A program made the translations under genes and the position numbers. From assembly GCF_029873635.1 (NCBI RefSeq), contig NC_080419.1, positions 77,054,597 through 77,118,596 on the forward strand: a stretch of 64,000 bases of DNA, read 5' to 3'. Below are positions 11,391 to 22,257 of the stretch, one piece after another. This stretch comes from Malania oleifera. Its lineage: Eukaryota > Streptophyta > Magnoliopsida > Santalales > Ximeniaceae. Under the pieces are notes generated by a model. It saw only the letters and a program-made list of their open reading frames with translations, searched no databases and was not told the DNA's origin. The number at the start of each line of letters is the position of its first letter. The first letter of the stretch is position 1.

Positions 11391-12727
11391 TTAAATCATA
11401 TCTTTTATTTTCTCTTCTAACATTTCAATATGAGATTTTTTCTCCTTTTCAATGGATTTTGAAGATTGAAGTTGTTTCATTAGTTTTTCATTTTGTTCTT
11501 TCAAGGTTATGTTTCTTTTGGAAACTTTGATGAACCTTTTATGTAAGGCAAATAACTCAGCTTGTAGTTCTTCATAGGAGGGCATGCTATCACAAGATTC
11601 ATCACAAGATTTGTTACTAGATTTCGTTAATGATGAGTAGTAAGAATTTACCAGTTCATCATTTTCCATGAAGCACATATTCGTTATCTCTTGTTTGATT
11701 GACTCGTTCTCCGTTTCACTTGAGCTTGAATCATGCCATGTAGCTTTCATGGCTTCCTTCTTCTTCTTTTTATCCTTCTTAAGTAAAGGGCAGTCCAACT
11801 TGATGTGTCCTAGTTTCTTGCAATGATAACATGTAGGAGGGTCATTTTTACTTCTGTTTTCTTTCCTACTAGTTTCCCCTTTTTCAGATTTCTTTTTACT
11901 AAATTTTCTAGGGAACTTTTTATTTCTCCTATAGAACTTGCCAAGTCTTTTAGTGATGAATGCTAATTCATCTTGGTCCAGATCACTAAATTCACTTTCA
12001 TCTTCACTTGAGCTTTCACTAGTTGCTTTTAAGGCAATGAACTTCTTATACTTAGGTTCAGGATTTCTTTCTTTTAATGTCATTTCATAAGTGAGTAGTG
12101 AACCTATAAGTTCATCTAGTGAGGTAGTATTAAGGTTCCTACTTTTTTTTATTGTAGTGGCCTTTGGTTCCCATATGGAGGGAAGGCCTCTTAGTATTTT
12201 CCGAATCATTTCATAGGTGGTGTAGGTCTTTCCTAAGGCACTCAGTGAATTTATTATGTGAGTAAATCTAGTATACATGCTAGTGATTGTTTCATACGGA
12301 TTCATTTTGAAAGCTTCATACTCACTGGTTGGCATGTCAATCCTATTGTATCTAACATCTACCAATCCTTAACAAGTTACTTCTAACTTGTCCCAAATTT
12401 CTTTGGCCGTTCTGCAGGCCACGACTCTATTAAATTCATTAGCATCTAGAGCACAATACAAGGCATTTATGGCACTTGAATTTATTTGTAGCATTTGGTA
12501 TTCTATATCGGTCATATCCTTTTTCTCTTTAGGAATTTGTTTTCCATCCACTATTTTGATAGGAATTAGGTCTCCATCCTTGAAAACTTCCCAAGCTTTC
12601 CAATCCATATGTTGAAGATAGATTTGCATTCATTTTTTTTCCAAAAAGTATAGTTATGTCCACAAAAGATTGGTGGTTAGGTTGAGGATTGGCCTTCTCT
12701 GAAGGGAGCTGCTCCTACGTGTGCCAT
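11391..12727 (-). pseudogene. Element B gag
   Basis: Capsid/nucleocapsid gene. The ATG at 12727 starts 'MAHVGAAPFREGQSST', then a stop where Trp or Arg is expected, 'PPIFCGHNYTFWKK', a frameshift, and 'MQIYLQHMDWKAWEV' (12629). The UBN2 capsid core continues through 'CRTAKEIWDKLEVT' and, after another shift near 12366, 'NRIDMPTSEYEAFKMNPYET' and 'YEMIRKILRGLP'. The nucleocapsid knuckle 'CYHCKKLGHIKLDC' fits CX2CX4HX4C. The C-terminal third is Glu/Lys/Ser-rich with 'DESCDSMPSYEELQ' and a predicted coiled coil. The last 324 codons are open. Confidence 0.9.
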
Positions 12728-12769
12728 TCTATATTTTTATAGCTTTTTGTTAAGATTTACTATAACCTG

Positions 12770-12781
12770 CCTCTGATACCA
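12770..12781 (-). other. Primer-binding site of element B
   Basis: The minus strand reads TGGTATCAGAGG, matching the initiator tRNA-Met complement except for the last base, two bases after the LTR end. Confidence 0.9.
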
Positions 12782-12783
12782 AT

Positions 12784-14560
12784 TGAAAATAGAATATTGT
12801 TCCCAATAGGGGGGTGATGAATTGGGTTTAAAAAAAATATGTTCTTTTTAAAACTTTTGTATTCCAACAATAAACACAACCCAAACACAATCACAAAGTA
12901 CTTGTAAAAAAATCAATCCTAATCAACCACAATCAAAACAAAATAACTAAGCACTTGATTATTGTGGTAATAGCCCTTTAGTAATATGTAATGCTTGTTG
13001 AATTTGGATAAGCCCTGTGTTGAAATTCACAATCACACTTCTTCCCAAGGTTCAACTTTTAAATAAATCTTCTGTTTAATAAGTTTAGAATGATCAACCA
13101 ATGTAGTCCCTTTCGGTTTTCGAAATCAATGTTGATCAAACCAAAAAAAATTATCTTCCAGTCTATTTAATAACCAAACACTCAGAATTAAAAAATTTTA
13201 AAGCATCCACGCAGTTTGTAAAGTATGTTGAAAAAATAAAAAGTAGGGAAAAGAGAGAGAAACACAAAGTTTTACAAGTTTCAGCTTCTACCCACCCTAC
13301 GTCCTCACTTTTGGCAAACCACAAAAGTACTCACTAGGTCAGTTCCTTTGCTAGGTGGAACAACACCATTTACAACACTCCCTCGATTAGGCTAGAGCCC
13401 GCCTCTCCAAATGGTATCCCCTCGCTTGGCACGACAATCCAATAACCTTGAATCGTCTAGAAATAAGAAACAAGTAGAGAGAAATTTGTGTACAAGAGAC
13501 TCAAAACAAAGCTGGTTAGTACAATATTCAGCACAAATATAATCCAATGTAATTCAATATAAAGAGATTGAAGCTCAATTGAATTTAGATCACCAAATTT
13601 ATCTTCTGTGTATTGAAAGAGTCAGACTTTGAATACTCAAATTCAGAGTTGGGATCAATAGCAATTCAGTAGTGAAAGCGAGATGAGCATAAGAGAGATT
13701 TTGAGCTTTAAGAGTTCTTGATTGCTAGAAAATCTCTTGGTGTTCGAAATCATTATAGTTGGGGCTATTTATAGATGATTAAAAGATAATTCCTTGCCCC
13801 CCAAGTTTTCTTTGAGTAAACATCAAGTTTTCAAAAAGAGTAGAGCCCAAGAAATCCATTTAAAAAATTTTCTCGTTCAGTTTTTTAAAAACCTAATCGA
13901 ATGGTAGTCGCCTACCACGATCCGGTAGTCACTTGCCATAGTGAAACTGCAACACACAAAAGGTTGGCAGTTGCCTACCAAGACATAGGCCGGAGCCTGG
14001 CTTGACCACCTAGGCACTTGGCAGATCTCAAGCACTTGCTTGGGACCCTACTGCCTCCCAATTTTAATTCTTTTAATTTTTGGAAGTCTACTGCCTGTAT
14101 TTGGCAGTCGCGTAGCTCTCAAAAAGTGGCTTTTTCACTTTGACAACTTCCTTCCTTACTTGAGACCTTTATCATTTTGATTTAAAACATATTTTAAGGT
14201 CTTTCAAAAAAAATTTTCTTAGTTTCTTTTTATTTGTAAGAGCTTCAATTCAATTTATATTGATGCTTACATGAAGTACTTACATAGTGACATCCTTAAA
14301 ACTCTAAACTTTTGATCTTCATGTAAATCCTTACTTTGAAATCTTTCCTTAATCATATGTCATCTTTGAGTTTTGAATCATCTTTCATTCTTCAAGCTTT
14401 TGTAAAATATGTCCCTTATGAGCTTTATTAACCCTTGAGTTTGGTTTTGAAATACTTGAGCTTTACCTACCTCCTAAAACAGTTCAACTTGAAAACCATA
14501 TCAAACTTATCTTGATTTGTTATCATCAAAATAAGAATTGTAAGTCTTGTTAGGCCAACA
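12784..14560 (-). repeat. 5' LTR of element B
   Basis: Starts TGTTGGCCTAACAAGAC at 14560 and ends CTATTTTCA at 12784. It carries the C-tract motif with a three-base insertion (GGGTGATGAATTGGG, 12808-12826), a TATA box at 13765-13773 and GGCAGTCGC/GCCTGCC-like U3 repeats around 13905-14110. Flanked by AACCC on the right. Confidence 0.92.
13765..13773 (-). promoter_or_regulatory. TATA box in 5' LTR of B
   Basis: TATAAATAG on the minus strand; the promoter position for element B's genomic RNA. Confidence 0.55.
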
Positions 14561-14565
14561 AACCC
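14561..14565. repeat. Target-site duplication of element B, right copy
   Basis: AACCC, identical to 4132-4136. Confidence 0.93.
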
Positions 14566-14922
14566 TAAAAGAGCTTCAAAATATTTCATAAGATATTCAA
14601 ACATGACGTACTTACAATATTGCCCTTTAAAGCCTAATACTCTACTCTTCAAGCCTTTCATTGTATTTTGCTTTAAGTTCCCTTTGACTTGAGCTTTGAG
14701 TGAACTTTAAGTGTCCACATATTTTGCTCATGTTGGTGTTGCTTTGAGCTATTGTTTGGATCACTCTACATATAAATGCGGCTCTATGAATCCTTAAGCT
14801 TTCCATTGCTTTTGTTTTGAACTTTGTTGTTCCTAAAACATCACCACTTAACGAACACATATTAAATTATCCTTCAATTTTTACAATCATAACAATATTG
14901 AAAAGCCATGTTTAGGCCAACA
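14566..14922 (-). repeat. LTR C, second part (5' end)
   Basis: Continuation of the LTR broken by element B: joining 4136 to 14566 removes B plus one AACCC. On the minus strand it begins TGTTGGCCTAAACATGGC at 14922, and the early LTR shows the usual TGATTGTAAAAATTG-type AT-rich block. The next bases (CATAA, 14923-14927) are the candidate right target duplication, whose partner is off the window. Confidence 0.72.
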
Positions 14923-14929
14923 CATAAAA

Positions 14930-15960
14930 TCACCATCTTGCATCTGATTCACATATGTCCAGGTGGCGCAATTGCGATTAAGACTTCAATCATCTCGATG
15001 TTGCCTAACTTTCATAGGAACTCTACTAAAAATCCTTATCAGCATCAGGATAAGTTCTTGGAAATTTGTTCCACCATCTGCATTCCTAATTTTAGTAACA
15101 ATGCTCTCCATATTAGGCTTTTCCCGTTCTCCCTGAAGGATAAGGCCAAATATTGGCTGACGTCCTTAGAACCAAACTCGATGACCAACTAGGCCACCAT
15201 GCAACATAAGTTTCTTAAAAAGTCCTTTCCAATTAGGAAGACTAATCAGTTTCGGAGAGCCATCACAAGTTTCTCACATATGAATGAGGAACTCTTTTTC
15301 GAGACGTGGGAGAGATTTATGGACCTGCTCTGTAAATGTCAACATCACCAAGTCCCCAAGTGGAAATTAGTCCAAACCTTATATAAAGGGTTGGCTGAGA
15401 GAGATAGGTATATTGTTGATGCGTCGTGCGGAGGTACTTTCCTCACTAAGCACGATAATGAGGCTTGGACTCTCTTTGAAAGTTTGGAGGAAAATTATCA
15501 ACAACATATGACTGCCACTCGTAGACTACCTAATGCCTCGAACTCTAAACCAAAAGTAGTTTATGAGTTGTCCAATGGCCAAGATCTAGCCCATACCCTG
15601 CATGCCACATCCAAAAAGTTAGATCAATGTCTGCCATTAGGACTGCAGACAACAGCGTGTGCAGAGGTTTGTGTAATCTACTCTGACCATTCCTATACAT
15701 GTTACAATTGCCCTCATGCGCATTCCAATCTTGAGTTTGTGTAGGAGGAAGTAAAGACCACTCAAAACTAGTACAATAAGTTGTCCAATAACCCTTACTT
15801 GAATACCTACAACTCTGGGTGGAAAAAACATCCTAACTTCTAATGGAGGCCACAAGCTTCGGGTTTTCAATCCCAAATACATCCACAAGTTCTCAGAACC
15901 TAGCCCCCATACTCATACCTAAACTACCCAATTCATCTTGATTTAGCTTCTAGCTCTCCA
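14930..15960 (+). pseudogene. Athila-like Ty3/gypsy gag remnant
   Basis: Capsid gene of an Athila/Tat-type gypsy element. Recognisable blocks are 'IISMLPNFHRNST', 'QHQDKFLEICSTI', 'RLFPFSLKDKAKYWLTSLEP', a stop in place of Trp at about 15190, 'QHKFLKKSFPIRKTNQFRRA', 'FFETWERFMDLLCKCQHH' and 'DASCGGTFLTKHDNEAWTL'. The C-terminal 'NTYNSGWKKHPNF' follows near 15800, past the stop at 15744. The N-terminus is missing upstream of about 14960. The gene is on the opposite strand from the elements to its left. The protease that should follow is absent. Confidence 0.85.
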
Positions 15961-16189
15961 ACTGGGTAGCCACCATCCGTGAAGGTCTAGTACAAGATGC
16001 ATCCCCGACTTCATCCAATGAACCCCCTGAGAAGAATTATCCAAGTGATCAACCTTCCACAGTAAGTTCAGAGGATCCGTGCAACCGAATTCCTGCTTCC
16101 AACAAGCCTCTATGATGGGAGGGAGACCTTGGAAAGCATAGTTTGAAAGACTTCCTACGCTCTCTAGTATACCAGCACGACCTTCTATT
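15961..16189 (+). other. Athila gag-RT junction with internal deletion
   Basis: Only about 230 bases separate gag and RT fragments, where the protease and linker should occupy far more. I see no protease D-S/T-G motif. An internal deletion is the simplest reading. Confidence 0.5.
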
Positions 16190-16775
16190 GAGGTCCATCC
16201 GGTGCTTGAATTAAAACCTCTGCCACCCTCACTCAAGTATGCTTTTTTGGGCCCTCAAGAAACCGTGCATGTAATCATACCATCTAGCTTGGATCACTCA
16301 CAAGAGTCGAGGCTCGTTCAAGTCTTACAAAAACATATAAGAGCAATAGGATGGTCAGTAGCTGATCATATGGGAATTGCCTTATCAGTTTTCATGCACT
16401 AGATTCACCTCGATCCAAATGCTAAACCCATCTGAGAGATGCAGTGGAGACTCAACTCGAATATAAAGGAAGTGGTTCTAAAAGAAGTAGTTAAACTCGT
16501 AGACGCAAGGATCATATTCCCTATATCCAAAGAAATCTAAAATTACTATTGTTAAGAATGATAAGGGTAAAGGCATTCCTACTCGTGTTGCTAGTGGGTG
16601 GAGAGTGTGACAATAGGAAACTCAACAACCTCACCCAAAAGGACCATTTCCCATTACCATTTAATGACCAAATCCTAAAGATATTGGCAGGACAAAATTT
16701 TTATTGCTTCTTGGACGGGTACTCAAGGTACAATCACATCGCAGTCCACCCAAATAATTAGGAAAAGACCATGTT
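16190..16775 (+). pseudogene. Athila-like reverse transcriptase N-terminal remnant
   Basis: Begins 'VLELKPLPPSLKYAFLGPQE' with 'AIGWSVADHMGI', the block upstream of RT in Athila-type elements, then 'EVVKLVDARIIFPIS'. A short deletion removes the next motif, after which 'TRVASGWRV' and 'KDHFPLPFNDQILKILAGQN' plus 'CFLDGYSRYNHIAVHP' follow in changing frames. It ends abruptly at 'EKTMF', exactly where a Tekay-type LTR begins. The YxDD palm, RNase H and integrase are absent. Confidence 0.85.
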
Positions 16776-16882
16776 TGTAGAGACCCGAAGAATTATAGTA
16801 ATTAAATTATAAAAGAAAGGAGAGAAATGGAGAATTCCAAGGGGGACTTAGCAGGGTCTCATCGACGAGCACAGAGTGTAGT
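16776..16882 (+). repeat. 5' end of a Tekay-type gypsy LTR, truncated
   Basis: Starts TGTAGAGACCCG and runs with the same landmarks as the G 3' LTR start at 56996 (TGTAGTAACC, then ATTAAATnATAAAnGAAAGGAG, then AGGGGGACTnAnnAGGGT and TCnnTCGACGA). Only about 107 bases remain before copia integrase sequence begins, so the rest of this LTR or element was deleted. The start coincides with the break in the Athila RT. This marks an insertion followed by deletion. Confidence 0.75.
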
Positions 16883-17520
16883 GTTATGCATTTGTTATTG
16901 TTAATGATTACTCTAGATTCACATAGGTTATATTTCTAGCATATAAGGATGAAACATGTGAGAGACTTGTAAAATTGTGTACGAAAATACAGAATGAAAA
17001 GGGCTATACAATCACACATATCCGTAGCGATAGAGGAAGAGAATTTCAAAATAAGGATATGGAAAAATTTTGTGATTTACATGGCATATCTCATAACATT
17101 TTCTACACCTAGGACTCCATAACAAAATGGAGTAGTTCAAAGAAAGAATAAATCCCTACAGGAAATGGGTAAACTATGTTAAATGAGCACAATCTTCCTA
17201 AATATTTCTGAGCTAAAGCGGTAAGCACCGCTTGCTATGTCATGACTAGAGTATTAATTAGGCTCACTCTTAATAAAACCCCTTGTGAATCATGAAATGG
17301 TCATAGACCTAATATTTACTATTTTCACATGTTTGGGTGTAAATGTTATGTTTTAAGAGATAAAGATAACCTAGGCATGTTTGATGCAAAATCTGATGAA
17401 GGAATATTTTTAGGTTATGCTTTAGATAGTAAAGCCTACAGAGTGTTTAACAATAGAACTTAACTATTATAGAATCCATCCATGCAGTGTTTGATGAGTC
17501 AAATTCTTTCTCTAAAATTT
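16883..17520 (+). pseudogene. Sirevirus D pol: integrase remnant
   Basis: Truncated at its 5' end inside the integrase core: 'YAFVIVNDYSRFT', stop, 'VIFLAYKDETCERLVKLCTK', 'THIRSDRGREFQNKDMEKF', then after a frameshift 'QNGVVQRKN'-like sequence with a stop, and 'HMFGCKCYVLRD', 'GMFDAKSDEGIFLGYALDSK'. Glu in the QNGV-E motif appears as Gln. Gag, protease, primer site and 5' LTR are missing, lost at the junction near 16883. The 3' continuation of this element is LTR H far to the right. Confidence 0.85.
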
Positions 17521-17769
17521 TTGATATGATCTAGAGATTAGAAAAGGGTTAGAAAAATTGTTTATTGAAAATAATGATGAAAAGAGCACTGAAATTAAAG
17601 AAACATCTATTGAGGACAACCAGATAGAGAGTGAGGTTCATTAGCTACCTAAGGAGTGGAAATTTTTGAAGAATCACACCAAAGATCAAATTATTGGTGA
17701 ACCTTTACATGGAGTAGCCATTGTTCATCCTTTAGAAACATGTGTAGTCACATGACATTCTTGTCTCAG

Positions 17770-18560
17770 GAAGGGCCTTAGAATGTGAATGAGGCCACAA
17801 AGGATGAATCTTGGGTGATGTCTATGAGTGAAGAGCTAAACCAGTTTGAGAGAAATAAGGTTTGGACCTTGGTTCCTAGACTGGATGATCATACTATCAT
17901 TGGAACCAAATGGGTCTATAGGAACAAGAAGGATGAATATGGGATTGTAATTTGGAACGAAGCCATATTAGTAACCCAGGGATACAACCAGGAGGAAGGA
18001 ATAGACTTTGAAGAAACATATGCTTTTGTGGCTAGAATGGAATCCATTTGTATGTTAATAGCCTATGCATCTTTTAAGGACTTCAAGTTATATCAAAAGG
18101 ACATTAAAAGTGCATTCTTAAATGGCTACATAAATAAGGAGGTATATGTTGAGCAACCTCTAGGTTTTGAAACAACAATTGACCAAATCATGTATTTTAA
18201 TTGTCTAAATCATTGTATAGCCTAAAGCAAGCTCTTAGAGATTTGTATGAAAGGTTTAGTGGTTTCCTCTTTGATCAGGAGTTCACTAGAGGTAAAATTG
18301 ACACAACTCTCTTTATAAATTCTACAAATGAAGATATGCTCCTAATGCAAATATGTGTAAATGATATCATCTTTGGAGCAACTAACTAAGAGATGTGCAA
18401 TGAGTTCGCCACATGCATGCAAGATGGATTTGAGATGAGCATCATGGGAGAACTTACTTTCTCTCTAGGAATTCAAATAAAACAAACTAAAAATGGAAAA
18501 TTTGTTTGCCAATCAAAATATGTAAAGACCGACTCAAGAAATTCAATATGGAAAATGACA
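17770..18560 (+). pseudogene. Sirevirus D pol: reverse transcriptase
   Basis: RVT_2 domain: 'ESWVMSMSEELNQFERNKVW', 'HTIIGTKWVYRNKKDEYG', 'TQGYNQEEGIDFEETYAFVA', 'DIKSAFLNGYINKEVYVEQP', then a frameshift near 18215 and 'LYSLKQALRDLYERFSGFL'. The palm motif reads 'ICVNDIIFGAT' where the family has YVDD, so one catalytic Asp is replaced by Asn. 'IMGELTFSLGIQIKQ' follows after a stop. Confidence 0.9.
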
Positions 18561-19290
18561 AAATTTTAGGAACACCTATGAGTACTTCCACTAAATTAGA
18601 CAAAGATGATCAAGGTATACAGGTAGATGTTAAGTTCTACTGAGGTATGACTGGTACTCTACTATACCTGACTGCTAGCAGACTAGACATCATGTTTAGT
18701 TTATGTATGTGTGGGAGATTTCAAGCTACACCAAAAAAGTCACACCTACTAGCAGTTAAGAGGATACTTAGATACCTCATTGGGATCATTGATTTAGGCT
18801 TATGGTACCCTAAGTATACCTTTTTTGAGATTGTCAACTATTTCAATGCTAACTTTGCCGGTAGCAAAGGTGAACAGAAAAGCACGAGTGGTACATGTCA
18901 TTTCTTAGGACAATATCTGGTTTCTTGGTTTTCCAAGAAACAAAACTCAATTGCACCGTCCACAGCCGAGGCTAAATATATAGCAATTGGAAGTTGTTGT
19001 GCTCAAACGCTTTATATGAAACAACAACTTATGGACTATAAATTGCACTACATTACTGTTCCCATAAAATGTGATAACACTAGTGCAATAAATATTTCAA
19101 AGAATCCCATTTCATACTCACGAACTAAGCTTATTGAGATTAGGCATCACTTCATTTGTGATTATTTGCAAAAGGGGGACGTAGCACTTGAGTTTGTATG
19201 CACTGATAAACAATGCGCCAATATATTTTATGAAACCACTTCAAGAGGATAGACTTATCCAAATTAGATGTGAATTAGGGTTATTGTACA
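18561..19290 (+). pseudogene. Sirevirus D pol: RNase H
   Basis: Open from 18647 to 19252: 'MTGTLLYLTASRLDIMFSLC', 'RILRYLIGIIDLGLWYPK', 'FNANFAGSKGEQKSTSGTCH', 'STAEAKYIAIGSCCAQTLY' and 'IKCDNTSAINISKNPISYS'. The second RNase H motif has Lys in place of the usual Glu (AEAKY). A frameshift at 19230 separates the tail 'PLQEDRLIQIRCELGLLYT'. The domain order integrase-RT-RNase H confirms Ty1/copia. Confidence 0.9.
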
Positions 19291-19697
19291 CTAGGGAAGT
19301 TGCCTAGAACTACTTAAGTAATCATATGAGGAATCAAGCCTATCTCATGATGATGAGTAGGGTGCATAACTGAGAAGGAGCATATCTCTTTGTAATTTCA
19401 TGGTTTCGAAAATTAAATACTCTAACAATCTTATCTTGTTTTATGCTTATATGTTTTTGTGAGAACAACACTACAACTTACTATCCATAATACACTAAAT
19501 GCTTAAATTTTTTTTATGGATGGTGATTTTTTGTTAATCTGGTATAATGAACTATTATTGGTAATACTGAATGAATTGATACTATCTGCATGGTCGATGC
19601 AAAATGCATGATGATAGTTGATTAGGAGATTTGCATGCCATTATAACTAAATGCCAACCGCATGGTTGATGCAGACATTATGAATGCATACTACTAG
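19291..19697 (+). other. Sirevirus D 3' region before the LINE
   Basis: Downstream of pol, no ORF. It contains short repeats of GCATGGTTGATGCA/GCATGGTCGATGCA type (about 19590 and 19660). By position it is the start of the untranslated 3' part of the D/H element, which resumes near 38548. Confidence 0.5.
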
Positions 19698-20249
19698 TTT
19701 TTTTTTTTTTTCTTTTTTTAGAAATGACCGAAAGCCACCCACATAGCGGCCCCATCCCAAATTTATTAATGAATCTCACTTATGGCAGAGCAAAATCGTG
19801 TTATAAGCAAAGCCTCTAGGAGATTACAAATAAACACAAAAAAAACTCTCCCAAAAACTAACCACAAACCAAAAAAAAACAAAAAAACAAAAAAACCAAA
19901 TCTAAACAAACCTAACCAAACGGCCAAAACTAAGTTTGCCTAAATCAAACAGCCAAGCAAACTACACAACCTAACATCTAATGCTAGGGAATCTAAGACT
20001 ATCAAGTCTCAATATGCCTCTAAGCTTCTTCAAAAGTTCATCCCCTTCCTAAAAACTATATATCATACCTTCTTCACCTTGATGAGCAAGATAATATGCC
20101 GCTTGATTAGTCTCTCTATAAATGTGTGGAATAAAGAATCGGAGACCTTTAAGCTCCAAAGCAATCTTGTCCTAAAAATCCCATAAATACCATATTGTGC
20201 ATTCATCATTATTGATCCAATCAACAATCAGCTTAGAGTCACATTCAAT

Positions 20250-20520
20250 AATAATACTATAAAAGCTCAGATCCTTACATAACAACACCCCCATGTGCAA
20301 AGCATGAAACTCAGCTTCATTATTCGTACCTTGTCCAAAATAAGAAGAAAAGCACCTTTAAGATAGCCATAGGAATCCTGAATGGTGCCTCCACCCTCAC
20401 ACAAACCCACATTACCTCTACAACTTCCATCAACATTCAACTTCACAAAACCCATTGATGGTTTCTCCCAAACAACCATTCGCTGTCTTCTAAGATTACG
20501 AGGCACTAATCGAGGTATAT
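20250..20520 (-). pseudogene. LINE RNase H (RVT_3-like)
   Basis: 'PSMGFVKLNVDGSCRGNVG' with 'GGGTIQDSYGYLKGAF' is the N-terminus of the plant RVT_3-type RNase H found at the C-terminal end of some plant L1 elements. The catalytic Asp of 'NVDGS' is present. The rest of the domain (aHxAE and later blocks) is frameshifted: 'HALHMGVLLCKD' can be read around 20275-20300 and 'IVEC DSKLIVDWI'-like residues around 20215-20260. Confidence 0.82.
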
Positions 20521-20699
20521 CAAATAAATCAAACCCCTCGGACCCGAATTGTAAAATAGAATGCTTATCAAAATGCGCCTAGTCCAAAAACAAATGGATC
20601 TCCAAACCCCCTCCTTAGACTCCACCGTATTTTCCATCCTAACTTTGCACAAAAATTGCCAAAGATGCCAAGTGATTGTAGAGGGAATTAGCCCAATAA

Positions 20700-21082
20700 T
20701 AATGCCATGTTGAGACATTTTTTATTTTTTCTAAATAAAACCAATGAAGGACATGCCCCCACCATGTTCCCGCAATGAATTTCAGCAAGCCCAAAATACA
20801 AACAACTCTATCCCAAACAAAAGAAGCTACCTCCCCTGCACTCAAAACATGATCAAGCGTTTCAATCTTCCTATTAATACAATAGTCACATCTTGATGCA
20901 AGATAAATACCACAATGTTGGAGGCTTATATCCACTGACATACAATTGAACCAAGCCTTCAACCTACACACTGAAATTTTTTTTGGGAGAAAATTATGCC
21001 ATATCCACTCCATACCTGGGTAATTGTCTTGCTTTAATTTGGTAATTTCCCAAGTACCAGATGATGAAAAACTTCCATCCAA
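20700..21082 (-). pseudogene. LINE zf-RVT domain
   Basis: 'WIWHNFLPKKISVCRLKAWF', 'CDYCINRKIETLDHVLSAGE' and 'VASFVWDRV' form the zinc-binding zf-RVT segment located between RT and RNase H in plant LINEs (Cys-x2-Cys then His, with the family's last Cys replaced by Ala-Gly). The ORF continues to 20639 out of frame with the RNase H. Confidence 0.82.
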
Positions 21083-21389
21083 AGTTCGCTTCCATATTAG
21101 AACATCTAGACCCTATTTCTTAATAGGCAATGGGAGCAAAATGTCACCCAACATAATAGGACAAATAAGATATTGCATTAGCTCATAATTCAACCCATTA
21201 TGATCCCTGCAATCCCTCACCTAGATAAGAGGATAAGAGATGTCCTCCACCCTTAAACAAAGAGGCCCTAAATTCAGCTAGCGATTGAACCAAAAGGAGA
21301 CTCGTCCATCATGAACTCTCCAAATGGTGTTGCCACAGACAACTAGCAAAACCTGCATTAAGGACTTCAAAAACCTCGAACAACCTGAA

Positions 21390-22245
21390 TAATTTCTAGC
21401 AAGAGCAAGATGACACTTTTTTAACATATTTAGCTTTAAAAAATCTCATCCATAAATGATCCATTTTCAACAAATGCCAAACAAACTTCATATGAAGAAA
21501 TCTTTGCACCGCCATAAAATCTCTAATTCCCAAACCTCCTTCCAACTTGGGAATGCATAATTTCTTCCAAGCCCGCCATTTACACTTAAACTTTCCATTT
21601 TCCTCTCCCCAAAAGAATGAGGATAAAATAGAGTTTACCTTCTTCAAGGTAGAACAAGGTACATCAAGTACAGCCAACAAGTGAATTGGCATAGATGACT
21701 ATACATGTTTCAACCGAATTAATCGACCACCTTGCGACAAAATCTTAAGCTCCCAACCTGCCACCTTTGATTGAATTTTATTAACCAAAGGTTTCAAAAT
21801 TCTTGCTTTAAGTCGACTAGGCACAAGCGAGATGCCCAAGTATGTTGTAGGAAAGGATCCTTCAAGAAGACTTGAGGTCCTCCTAATCTCATGATGCATT
21901 GATATATTAAGGAGCTTATAAAAATACACAGCAGATTTCTCCATACTAATATGCTGTCCCGACCAATTTTAATACACCTCAAGAGTGTTCAACAAGTTTT
22001 GAAATGACCTTGCATATCTATCAGAAAAAATCAATAAATCATGTGTATAAAGAAGATGTGAAACAATAGGAGCACCGGCAAGATGGAAATATCTACCAAT
22101 CTTGCACGACCTAAAATTATGATGCAGCAACCTGGACAAGACTTCTGCCATCAAAATAAAAAAGGTAAGGCGAGAGAGGATCCCCTTGATGCAATCCCCT
22201 TGTTGGTTTAAAAAAACCTTTGAATGAGCCATTTAGCATAACATT
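21390..22245 (-). pseudogene. LINE reverse transcriptase, C-terminal part
   Basis: Starting at the CACTA boundary and reading minus: 'INVMLNGSFKGFF', 'PTRGLHQGDPLS', 'LMAEVLSRLL', 'VSHLLYTHDLLIFSD' where the family palm motif F/YADD reads YTHD, then 'FPTTYLGISLVPSRL', 'GWELKILSQGGRLIRLKHV' and 'FFWGEENGKFKCKWRAWKKL'. At least three frames are used. The upstream part of the same domain is at 38182-38542. Confidence 0.88.
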
Positions 22246-22250
22246 AATAC
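22246..22250. repeat. AATAC direct repeat flanking the CACTA insert, left
   Basis: AATAC occurs on both sides of the insert (again at 38177-38181). Counting it once restores LINE coding sequence. CACTA elements normally duplicate three bases, so part of AATAC may belong to the element. Confidence 0.6.
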
Positions 22251-22257
22251 AAAAAAT

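Larger units (their letters stand above)
4137..14560 (-). mobile_element. Complete Sirevirus-type Ty1/copia retrotransposon B
   Basis: A 10.4-kb element on the minus strand with everything in Sirevirus order: 5' LTR (12784-14560), primer site, gag, protease, GAG-pre-integrase, integrase, reverse transcriptase, RNase H, envelope-like ORF, purine tracts and 3' LTR (4137-5880). It is flanked by a perfect AACCC duplication. The coding part holds several stops and frameshifts, so it cannot make a full polyprotein. When I lined up two 60-base blocks of the LTRs by eye I counted 5 and 2 mismatches, so it is not a recent copy. Order integrase-RT-RNase H defines Ty1/copia; the envelope-like third ORF and multiple purine tracts place it in the Sirevirus lineage. 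It is inserted inside LTR C. Confidence 0.93.
19698..22250 (-). mobile_element. L1-type LINE, 3' two-thirds
   Basis: Non-LTR retrotransposon on the minus strand. The plus strand starts with T13 at 19698-19711, the complement of the poly(A) tail. Going inward are RNase H, a zf-RVT domain and the C-terminal part of reverse transcriptase. At 22250 the LINE is broken by the CACTA element and resumes at 38182. A 5-base ACTAG at 19693-19697 recurs at 38543-38547 and may be the target duplication, but five bases are weak evidence. Reading frames are broken throughout. Confidence 0.85.

Noticed and set aside
12388-12615. Plus-strand ORF of 75 codons
   Set aside because: Antisense of the element B gag.
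15637-16236. Minus-strand ORFs of 83 and 97 codons
   Set aside because: They are opposite the Athila gag tail and the deletion junction; no family resemblance.
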